This document shows, one piece after another, positions 36,301 to 48,300 of a stretch of 64,000 nucleotides of DNA. The stretch spans positions 19,703,081 to 19,767,080 of the forward strand of contig CP099848.1 of NCBI GenBank assembly GCA_030062745.1, written 5' to 3'. Below the pieces are notes generated by a model that saw only the letters and a list, made by a program, of their open reading frames with translations, ran no database searches and was not told where the DNA came from. Each line of letters begins with the position of its first letter. Within the stretch, counting starts at the first letter, position 1. Source of the stretch: Capitulum mitella. Taxonomy: Eukaryota; Arthropoda; Thecostraca; Pollicipedomorpha; Pollicipedidae. The position numbers were made by a program, and so were the translations under genes.

Positions 36301-39300
36301 TGTCAAAAAAAGTTTAGCGCCCTCTAACTTTTTGGCAAAACAAGATATCTCAATAATACTTTCAGGGATTAGTGAACGTGATAGATGCAACAAATCTGCT
36401 ATCTCAGATTTTTCGAGATTTTCCGGGTCATTGACCTAAGGTCAAGCCCGTTTTTAAGACATGTCGTCGTTTTTTTCGGAAATTGACGGAATATTCCATA
36501 ACATTTTTAGTGTGGAGTAAAGCAGACATCTAGTTACCGTCATTGGGCAAAGTATCAGTGACTTCCAGCCATTGACCTGAGTTCAGGTCACGAATAACTG
36601 TAGTGGGCCAAAATGTGCCACCGTCAAAATCGACGATGAATTACTCAGAATGGGTAGAAAATGGCAGAACTAGCTTGCACAGACGTAATTAATACCAGGA
36701 ACCTCAAAAAGTTTGAAAAAGTAGCATATTTTGCAAATAAACAGGCTCTCGCGAATAAAGCTCCGCCACCTTTGTAGATTGGCAACTAATCAATTTTTCA
36801 AAAATTTAAGCATAAGAAACCATCACAAGAACCACAAAGACCAATAAAATTGACATAAGATCGTCTTTTTCGCGAAAATAAAGGAACGCCAAAATTAGTT
36901 CCCGTCAATTTGGTACCGCATACGGCAGCGGCGCACACCGACAGCTGGCGGGAGAATTGCCGTGTCTTTAACTCAACGTTTCGGGGTATATATTGAACAA
37001 ATCTGGGGACATTAGACGTGTATCGGCATCCGCGGACCTTTACTTGTGCGCTGGTGCGTTTACCTATGCGTTATTAGTCACAGCCCTTGAGATTCAGGCC
37101 ATTTCTCGGTCTCATGCAATCAGCTATGAGAAAACATATATAGGGCGTAAATTGGCTTACATATTATCTAAAACTAAAAGTGAGACCAGTTTCGAGCTCT
37201 AATCGTCACAAGCGTTCCAACGGTATGCTTGTCTTTATCATGCGGCCAACCGTCCGTGAGTTAGAGGGGGGCAGTCAACTGCCCCCCCCCCCAGTCGCCC
37301 ATGTTCGAGACGGACCGACGGTCGTGCGCGGGTTAATCACAGATCAAACGTGATTAATCACAGGGGTGCCTTTTGAATATTATTTCATCAAAGGGATGCG
37401 TTTTGGATGCTGTGCCATCGAGGAGGCGCCTCTTTGTAACACGAGCGCCGCACTAACGGAAAGATCATCCATTCACTGTGACGTGTAACGATGTGTGGCG
37501 TGTCCGCCACCATTGGCCATACACAAGCATGGAATGCTCCCTGCCTGGCTATCCTAGACGCATTCTTCTGTTGTCCTTACAAGGGAAATAGAGAAGAGGA
37601 TATATTTCTCAATTGCGTTGCATCCTGGTCCCTGTGGTCTGTTATAAGGGAAGATTGTGTCGATGATAAGCATCATGGCGGTATCGCTGTGTTCACCATG
37701 CTGCAGATTTACATGAGAATCGCTGTAATTGTGTCCCGCGCAAGTACATGGTCGTAAGCCCGGGAATCCCCAGCCTGATCCGCTGTTTGTGAGATCATTG
37801 GACCTATATCGTACTTTGTACTTGAGCCGTCGTGCGAAGACGCGTCAGATCTCATCACTTCCGCAAGACGATGGTACCGTGTTTCGACTGTCGGGAACTC
37901 GAATCGAGTAACGTCGTAAAAGCACTTGATCATAAGCCCAAACATTACGAGCATAACTCTGCTATCTGTAAGAGCATTGGATCTATATTTAGCTATGTAC
38001 TTGAGCCGTCGTTTGAAGACCCGTCAGATCTCAGCACTGGCGACAGACAATGGTCCTGCGTTTCGATTGTCGGGAATTTGAGTCGGACAACGTCGTCATT
38101 AGGATTCGGTGTCCGTTGGGGATGAAATGAAGAAGTAGCATCCAGCTCGAGGTAGTCTTTCAGGTAAATGCGTGCCGGAAAGCAGTGGCGGCCTGCAGCC
38201 ATTGCCATGATTGCATGTCTTTCTTGCTCTTCTTGCTCTTCTTGTTCGTCTTAGAGCAAATAAGTCACTTGATTACAAAAAGTGCACATACGCTACAGGA
38301 TGTCCATGTGTATGTACAAAATAATACAAAGCAATGTCAAGAGCGGAAGGAGCACTGGGATTTTTACAAGGTAAAGAAAATCGTTCAATAATATGCTTGT
38401 GCTAGCATGCACATAAACTGAGAGAGTACAAACGGTGTTAGAAGGAACAGTTGCCTTGGTTAGCATCGGTTTTTACCATTTAACTTCAAGTTAGCAGTGC
38501 GTTTTTAAATGGATGTGTAAAGTCTTTAGTGCACCTCTTAGGAAAATTATGTATACTCTTTTGGCGTTTCCCATACGTCAGAGTATTTCTTTGGCACTGC
38601 AGGAACCGTGCAGTAAAATCAGTGCTCAATTTTTTTTTCCGGCCCATGAGCGGTATTAGCGCTTATCCCACACCTGATTGCCAAATATGGTATTTTGTTT
38701 TAACAATAGTTCTTGAAAACTAGATAGGTTTGTCTGAAGCAAGGGTTCTGCATGACGCTGTACTTTGTTTCATGTGGCTGCTAATACTACAGTATATTTT
38801 TGCCGTTCCATCATGGTTTCTTAATGACTGAAATAATTTAATTTTATCATGTGCTGCGATTCCGACATATCTGGGAATTATTCCCAACCGGGCAGGGAAA
38901 TGATGCTGATTCGCCTAGCGTGTGTGTGTTTTTTTATAAAGCACCTAGGTCCTTAGTTAAAAAACCTCTCTAAACGAATGAACATTATTTCCGAGCCCGC
39001 GCGGCATATATTGTACCTCACTTGAAAAGTGACTTATTCATAGCCAGCAAATCGGTTTGTATTAAATCCATGAATACAATGCATACCTATACCTATACCT
39101 ATACCTAATACCTATACATACAATTTTCAATAGACGCGTTGTGGTTGCAAACTCATGCCCATACATTGCCCATCGGTGGCTTTCTACAAGCTGCGTCAAT
39201 TCGCAAAACCACATACAAGGAAAACAACAAGATCTGGGCAGAACGTTGGTAAATGGCAAGGAATGGAACACTTGAAAAATAAGCGGACTGGGGTATAGGT

Positions 39301-42300
39301 ATGTGATAAACAATACACAGGGTTTATGACAAGAACTAGCGGTCCGCGATTCGTCAGTGAGTTCCACGCCGACGTTGAGTGATAAGGCACTGATGTGGGA
39401 GGAAGCCTTGTCATGCGCTAAGATAGCACGCGATACGTGTACAATCACACCGAACGTGATGGGTAATGAGCCACAACGACTTCGTTCGCGTGCAAACTGT
39501 TATTTGACCATTTTGAAAAGAATACAGCGTTTACACCTATACGTATGTGGACACCTGTGCGCGCACTTCTATGTATGTCATTGGGAGACGCTGGGATCTA
39601 ATGGTGATTTACTTAGGACCTTAATTATTTCTGATTAATCTCGCCAAGTTCCGTTGGGTGCTCGTGGAAATAAGCATGGCTTGAATGTTTCATTAATTTG
39701 CTTAATACGAAGACGCACTTTTGATCTTCCTCTTATGGAAGAGGTAATAAACCATGGACTCGGAAACCTAAGAAGCAAGGTATGAATCATATTTTCAGAC
39801 GCCAACAAGTCCCTGACCTTCAATAGAACCACAGCTCTGTTGCCCCCGGCCAGACCACAGTTCTGTGATCCGGCCCAGACCAAGACTTTATGATCCTTTC
39901 CTCCTCCCCGGCCACAGCCCTGTGACCTGTCTCTGCCCCCAGGCAGCGGGCTGGACCGCAATTCTGTGACCTGTCTGTGCCCCCAGGCGGCGGGCCGGAC
40001 ATGCAGCAGCTGGACGCCGTCGGCACGGTCGAGGCGGCCGTGGAGCGACTCGTGCAGCGGATCATCATCACGGTTGGCACGCGAGATCCGCGCTTCGCTT
40101 CCTGCTTCCTGCTCAGCGTCGGCAGCTCGTACGAGCACTACAAGGTGGGCTCTGGCGGCCTGGGATCGCGCGCCGCCACGCGCTGCAGCTAGGAATGGAC
40201 TGGCGACCGCCAGGACTTCCCCGGGATTTCGGAAATGCCGCCCGATAGCGACAGGTTTATGTTGCACGTCCGGAAAACCCACTTATGACGGTCTGTACGC
40301 CGCCCGGTGTGATTTGTTGATACCGGTCCCTTCGCGGTTCGCCTGGTCATAGCGTGCGGCCCGAGTTATGCGCACATCGCGTGCCGTTCGCCGCACGGAG
40401 GTGCAATTTTGGAGCTTTAGAAGAATGGTGCTCTTCAGATAATGTTTAAAGATGCGATGTCTAGTGATGAGCGTAACAAAACCAGAATGAAAGAATGCTA
40501 AGTAAGGGTTCAGGACATGGCCGCGGGAACTCCTCCACAGCTGGGGAGGGGGTGTCCGGGGGAGTGGCAAAGAGGCATTTTAGTTCAGCTCTTTCCAGTC
40601 GCACCCACAAGGTCAATGAAAAAATTCAAAAAAGTTGAGGGGACAGTTTCCTTTCTCTGCCCCTCGCTTCCCGCGTCCCTGGCTCTGGATGTCGCCGAAG
40701 TCTTTTTCCCGTATTCTGTCCACATCCGGCCTGTTCTTTGCAAGATATAGGTATTTAGTCGCTCTTTTGAAATCCGAAAATGTCCTTAAAATTGCATGTA
40801 GTTGTAAGAAACTGACGGCATCTAAACACGTGTTTACGGCTGCGAACATCAGAAGAAGACTGGTTAGCGCAGTTGGCTTTCCTGGCTTCTTTAGTCAGTT
40901 TCCTTTCCAGCCTCCTGGCATGCACTGGATCCCGCTTGTTGTAGCACTTAACTTATAATGGGTCTCGAAACGCACGACTTGTTTTGAAACTTTTGCGTTA
41001 CCTGACCAAACACATACATGAATATCCGCGCGTTTTGCTGTTACGAGCGAGGCCGTAGGACGAGTTTCTCCAGCCAGCAGAAAAAAATCAAATTGCGTGG
41101 GCCGGCCCAGCCCGGCCATGAAGCTGTCTGCACGCTGCTAACGTCGTTGTCTTTTACCGAATGGCGATATTTTCACCAGGTGATAGGTCAGTTCTTCAGG
41201 GTTTTCATTATGTCCAAATGATTGGGGGGACCGAGGTAAGGGCCCGTCAACTTAACTTTCCCCTAGATATGTATCTCTCAACCGACTTTAGCCCACTTTA
41301 ATTTGAGCAACGACAATTTTATTCATTTAGCATCATTTTTAAATAGCCAATTATATATATATATATATAGATATATATATATACAACATTACCAGTATTG
41401 GTAGTACATATACCATATACCTGTACCATACCGCCAACGTATTTCATACCGTTATTGAGCATTTAATGCTTCGCTTCATACTCTGCCATCTACTGTACAT
41501 CGCCGTCATTGATGCTCGTAATTATTGTCTTATTGCTCTTGTTAAAACAGGCGGAAAACATGGGGCCAAGCCAACATTGGGAGGCCCAAATCAACACTGG
41601 GGAAGGGGGGCAGGGTCCTGACAAAAGAATTTGTTCTCCGTATTTAAATTTACAATGCGTTACCTCGCAAGCTGTTTTGTCCACATGAGTATTCTAGGAG
41701 TGACGTAGTCGCTCTTTGAATTTTTCCAAGGGTTCTTGCGAGCCGTTCAACAATGGCAGCGAACAATGTTGTGGGCGCATGACGAGTAAATCTGTAATTC
41801 CTCGAATGCAGAATATTGACAGAGGTCGGCCAATGTTTGCTTGTATTGGGAAATGCATTCGGGAAAGATCTGTTAGTATATGTTTTAGACATTTTAGGCT
41901 TCGGGAATATCCAAAAACATCCGGTAGTATTTGGATTTGGAAACTAAAATATCTGGAGATGGTTCGAGACATACTTTAAAATATGCAGAGAAAACAGCAA
42001 GTCGCGCTCAAGGCTGCCGCGAGCTGTCCGACAAGGCACCTTACTGGTTGTACAGCATACACCGCTGTGCGTAGCCAAAAACATTTATACAGAAAATGCT
42101 ACAGTTCAGCCCACTGACAAACACGATCCCTGCTATGATCCTGCTTTCAGGCTTGTGATTTTGCTTCGCACTCACCCTTTGCATTTGATCGTGAAGTGTT
42201 CCGCATAGTCACGTAGTACGTTTTTCCCTATCATAGTCATTTCTTCGGGTAACGATAAACAAATAACCTACTAACCTTCTGAGGCCTTGAATGCTTGGAC

Positions 42301-45300
42301 AAGTTAAACAGCACTTGCGTTTTTTTTTTTTGAAGCTCTTCCTGACTGCGGGAGGCGAAGCAGCGTAACCTTGGTTACAATGACAAGCGTCTTTATTCTA
42401 GCGTCGATGCTTGGCTATGAATTGCACGGCCCATGGGTTGGTTTTTCGTCACGCCCCTGATTTGTATTCAGGAAGACCCTGGTCCGTCCGGTGTTTGTCC
42501 AAGTGTGACATGTTTGCCCGAGCTGTCTGCAGCGTTTTTCCAGACATACGTGATCGTACGCGCCGTGCAAAGTTCTTTGCCGGCTCGCGAAGGTCGGTGC
42601 ATTGTTTGACCCAGACAGACCTACGCCATCGCCGCCGACCGCCGCCGCGTTATACGTACGTGCCGCACGTGCTGCACGTGCCACCCTGCAGCCGTGCCGC
42701 GTTGCACAGTCATTGCGACGAGATGTCGGATGGTCACGGCTTTCGCGGCGGTGAGTAGACCTGTTCGACAGTTCTGCGAAGTATATGTGCCGCGGCATAA
42801 AGTCGCCCGGTCTCGCCCGTGTTCTGTCTTTAGTTCGGGACATTAGGCCAGCCGGCGTATCCCCTGTACCGGAGGCGCCGTGGAGGAAATCACGGCATTG
42901 GAACCGCTTGATCCTTGACGAGACCGCGGGGGGCTCAAGCCGTCATCATCTACGGCACCACCGGTTCCTCATTTTTCGGGATCACATCAGTTTCGCAATG
43001 TCTAAAAAGAACAGGTCCCTTGGTCTTTCCGTTCCATCTTGTCGAGCTGGTGCTCGCGCTGCGGGAATGAGGAGTGGTCCGTTGTTCCCAGCCTTCTTCA
43101 GCAACGTCAAGAACAGACTTGAATATGGTTGCGTCATCTGCGGAGGGGCGCCAAAACAAACCTGGACAGAGTGGAAAAGGTTCAATGTAAATCTCTTTTA
43201 TTGCTTGATCATTTCAAGGGGCAACGTGGCCAGTCTGGTCATTCTATTCACTATGCAGAGCTCTTAGACCAATTTGACGTACATTCTTAAGAAAATCGTC
43301 CGGCAAAATGCCACACCCACACCTTGTTGGCCCCCAAAAAGTGTTTAGTGGCCGCATTGACTGCTCTGCTGCGTAGAAGTTTCCAAATCAACGCTAACAC
43401 CAGAGTAACACTACGAGCTGCCGTGCTATGTTCCTTTGTTGGTGTCGAAACGGTGAGGAGGGGTATGACTGTACGAGCGCCAAACATAATGAACCGCTTT
43501 TGACGACTTGCAAATAGGCTGACTTTTTATCATTTTTATAAATTTTTAATGCATAGTCATGGTAATAAGTCAGATTACTCTAATAGTTAAATTCGTCCTT
43601 CCGGAGTATGCAGGAGTTACAGTAATGAAAAATGTTACTCTAGCTTCCTCCCACAGGCCGAATTTAGCAGACGGCCACTTTGATCAGATCGATGTGACTA
43701 CAGCCTCGCATGTAGTGAAATTATAGTCACTTAATTTTTTTCGAATTTAATCAGTCATTTGATAGGGTGTTGCTAGGGTTCGGAGACCGGGCCAAATGTA
43801 GCTTGCTGCATAGACGCCGACCCCTTCATCTGGTCGCGCAGTTACAGGTAACGGCTGATTTTGTGGCGAAAGTTGAACGTGCCGCCGAGGGCGCGACATG
43901 ATCTTGTGGCAGTCAGCTTGACCCTCTTTTGGCTGGTTGCCAACAGACCCGCTGGCCAAATGTCGTACGCCGGGGTGACTCGAACCCATCGTGCCAGGAC
44001 GGGGAGGCCACCACTCTACCGAGTGAGCTGTCGATCACGGTGGCCTTCTCTTCACGCAGTTGTTATGCTTCAGTATACCAGGCACTTCATTTTTTTCTGC
44101 ATAGCATTGACGGTGTGCCTAACTGTGCGCAGTGTGTGCTGATAACTCCCTTTTCTTTCACTTGTCGACATGGGTCGTAACTGGATAACGGTTGTGACCC
44201 ATCTATCATAACAAATAACCAAATAAATCGTGCCGTGGAACTCACAAACGCGCCGCGTACCTGCGAACCTGCGGAAGAATAATACCGTTACGAATTTCTC
44301 GAACAGGGAACTATCGCAGCCTGCCTCAATAATCTTAACCTTCCCGTAAGTTTTTGTTCTGCTTTACACGTAGTTTTGAAGCATACCTCATATCTTGTAT
44401 TATAAACGTCTCATCCGTATTATTGATGCAACGGCTTCCAGAATGCACAGGCACCTGCCACGTTTCTTAAAAACTGTGCTTACTGAAAACATGCTAGCGT
44501 TAAAGATAGCACTGGTAATGACGACGATGGATGATACCGGCGCTGCGTCAGTGCAATATATAAAATTAGCAGCTCGTCTACTGTGCGAACCAGCAGACCA
44601 GCAGGTTATTGGACCAGAAGTCCGATAAGGCCCACCTGCTCGAACCGAGCCCGCATTGCTCAAAACTCTTTACAGTGAAACTTTTCGTTTAGCGGCTGCT
44701 CTTAAGTTTAACTGTGCTGTTCCGATGTTTTGTTCTGTGAAAATAAATCACACCAATGCTCCCAGACGTGAATATTTTCACATCAGCTTCCTGCCTGGGG
44801 AATGAACGCAAACATCGCACTGGTCTAGACATAACACACATACCTCACATTTACTGCACAGAGGGCTGAGGAGCAAAGCACCTGCGTCAATACCAAACGA
44901 GTAGGAGGGTCGCCGAGCCTCGGTAACCCGCCCCCGATTGGGGGGTTCGTTGACCGCCCCCCTGAGGTCTTTCCAAGATTGCGAGAGAACGAACAAACGC
45001 AGCAACACGAAACTTTCTGTACCTTTCGCTTAATCATTTTTGCACCTTTGTGCAAAATTTTGGCCTCAGGTCAGGCCAGGTGTCTGACCTAGGTTAAGTC
45101 AAGCAGGCCTTTGTCCAAAAAGGATTAGCGCCCTGTAACTTTTTCGGAACACATGATATCACAATAATACTGTTAAGCCCCTCGTTTTGCAGCGTCCACC
45201 CGCTCCCAATTAGCAACTAGAACTGTAAGAGACCTGTTTTGTTTGGAGTTATACCGCGCACACCTAGCCCAGACGAATGGAGCAGTGTGAGCACGGCGTA

Positions 45301-48300
45301 CACGAGGCTACGGGTACGAAGATCCTTATCTCGGCCCACAGCGCACACAAGGCCCAGAAAGAATGGGGCAATGTATGCATCGCTCGCACGAGGCCAAAAG
45401 CCATACCACAGCGGAACCCAGCCTGACTGGAGAGGCACATCAATGCGATAGGACAAGGTGGGTGGGTAGATCTTATCTCCAGATTGTCTGCCCGGCTTAT
45501 CTTCGTCCGTCGCCGCCGCTTCCCTGACCTTACCTCGGGTCGCGTGACCCCGACCAATCAGGAGACCGAGTGCTCCAACCAGCTCCAGGGGCAATTCAAG
45601 ATCGAAAAAGTCCCTCCGAGGTCGGTTCCGATCCCACGAACTCTCTCCAGTCGCCATGGCGAACGCACTTACTAACCGCGCCACCCTACCACGGGTGTTG
45701 ACAGGCAAACAAATGAAACGCTGGCCTTCATGCATTCGCAGCAATACTTTCTAGTAGTAGAGATCATGACAGATGCAACAAATCTGCTATCTCAGCCTTT
45801 TCAGAAGTTTCCGGGTCATTGACCCAATCTCAAACCCATTTTTAAGACAAGTCATCGTTTGTTCGGAAATTGACGGAATTTTTCACAACATTTCGAGTGT
45901 GGGGTGATGCAGACATCAAGTAACCGTCAATGGGCAAAGTATCAATGACTTTCAACCATTGACCTAAGATCAGGTCACGAATAACAGTTATGAGCCAAAA
46001 TGCACTTCTGTCAAAATCAGTGATGAATTACTCAGAACGGGTAAAAAAACTGGCAGAGAGAACGTAACAGAACATATATAAAGCATAAATGGCTTACATA
46101 TTATCCAGAACTAAAAATGGGGCCGGTTTCGAGCTCTGCTTGTCACGAGTTTTCCAACAGCGTGCTTATTTTTATCGTGCGACCAACCGTTCGTGAGTTA
46201 GAGGAGGCGGTCAACCCTCCTCCAGTCGGGCGTGATTGGGGCCGACTGCCAGTCGGGCGCGGGTTAACCCGTCCCGACTGGGAGGAAGGTTCCTGGATCT
46301 TTGATCCTCCTCTTCTTTCCAAGACTGCGGGAAAAGGAACGAGCGCAGCGCCACGAAACTTCGTGTACCCTTTGCTTGATTATTTTACAGCTTCTGTCAA
46401 AGTTTTGACCTCAGGGCAAGTCAGGTGTCTGACCTAGGTCAGGTCAAGCGGACCTATGTCCAGAAAAGGTTAACGGCCCGTAAAGTTTTTGGAAAACATG
46501 ATATCACAATAATACTTTCACGGATTAGAGATCTTGATGGATGCAACAAGTCTGCTATGTCAAATTTTTCGGAATTTTCCGGGTCCTAACGGGAATTTTC
46601 CATTGACCTAACGTCAACGTCATTTTCAAGACATGTCGTCGTCTTTTTCGGAAACTGACAGAATTTTTCAAAACATTTGTGGTGTGGGGTGATGCAGACA
46701 TCTAGTGACTATCAGTGGGCAAAGTATCAATGACTTCCAGCCATTGACCTGACGAATAACTGTTATGAACCAAAATGCACCGCCGTCAAGATCAGCGATA
46801 AACTACCCAGAACGGGAAGAAAATGGCGGATCTGGCTTGCACAGCTGCAAGTAACACCAGAAAGTTCAAAATGTTTCAAAATATGGTATGTTTTGGAAAT
46901 AAACAGACTCTTGCGAATAAAGCTCCGCCAGTTGTGTAGACTGATAAATAGTGACTGTTTTTCAAAATTTAAGCATGAGAAACCATCACTAGAACCACTA
47001 GGATTAAGAAATGAAACATGGAAACACTTATCTAGCAAAAATAAAGAAACGAAAAAATTAGTGCCCGTTAATTTTTATAACGCGTTCGGCTAAGGCGCCC
47101 GCCGGCAGTCGACGAAAAAATTGCCATGTCTTAAGTTCAGAGTTTCGGAGTATATATTAAACAGATCAGAGAAATCATATGTCTATCGGCATCTGAGGAC
47201 TTTTACCTGTTCGTTGTTGCCTTTACCTAGACTTTATTAATCACAGCCCTTGAGATACAGGTTGCTTCTCGGATTCATGCAGTCGGCTGTCAGAAAATAT
47301 ATATAGGGCGTAAATGGCTTGCATATTATCCAAAACTGAAAACGAGACTAGTTTCGAGCTTTACTTGCCACGAGCTTTCCAACGGTGCGCTTATTTGTAT
47401 TGTGCGACCAACCGTTCGTGAGTTAGAGGAGGCGGTCCACCGCCCCTCCCCCAGTCGGGTGTGATTGGCGCCGAGTGCCAGTCGGGCGCGGGATAAGGCA
47501 CCAAATTATCCCTCGATCGGGCATGAGTCAATGGAATGCCGGCCAAGGCCAGCCCTAATTTTCTGACACAGCGGCCGTGACGGCGGCAGGATCTGCAGCC
47601 TGAGGAGACGCTGTAGTGGACCGTTGAGGGCGACACGTGGCCGTTGGCGTTCTCTGTTCCTGAGCGGCGCCGCTCGTTCGCAGACACGGCATTTCCCGCC
47701 GACCAGCGGCCGGGGCAGGCCGGGCCGGGTCGGGCCGGGGGTCGGCGGGGACGCCCGCGCCACCGGCCGGATGCGGTGCAAAGCACGGGCGGCGCGGCGC
47801 TGTGCCAGCGGCACCCCCCCCCCAACCCCCTCCGGCCCGGACCGGCCGGTGGCTGGTTTGGTGCGGAAAGTCGAGGCTCGGCGTCAGGAGTCCCACACGG
47901 AAGAGGGAGCCGGATGGGAGGACGGAGTGGGGGGGGGGATGACGGGAGCCTGCGTTGCGTTGGTGTTGAGAAAAACTGCAGCTTGCAGCCGGCTCCAGCA
48001 CACCTATCGTGAGAGGTTATTGTCACGGGCTCGTATGCATTCAGCAAAATACAGGCATCCGTCGCCGTGGTCAACGACCTTATCTCGTCAGATTACCCTT
48101 GGATTTTCTGGTACATTTGCGGTCGTTTGGAGGACTTTGAAAGATCGCAGTTTTGACATCGACAGTTCGCAGCTGATGGCGTTAGATAATTTTAGACGAT
48201 CCCAGTGCCGGGGCGCAAGATCTCTCAAAAGGCCAACATCTCTGACTAATGGAAAATGATCGGAACACTCCGATGTCTCTCACGAGTATCGAGACGACAT

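Noticed and set aside
39966-40352. 128-codon + frame over cGLR exon 2
   Set aside because: It is the frame that would follow use of the decoy acceptor; the phase-correct frame carries the GS motif.
43970-44045. tRNA gene on the minus strand
   Set aside because: Same reasoning: good boxes, no acceptor stem, SINE body and tail.
45217-45744. Possible protein gene on the minus strand
   Set aside because: Lies within a SINE-like insertion inside a MITE; no family resemblance.
47391-48259. Long frames of about 210 to 227 codons on both strands
   Set aside because: CpG-rich composition; the cGLR reading passes across this intron without needing an exon.
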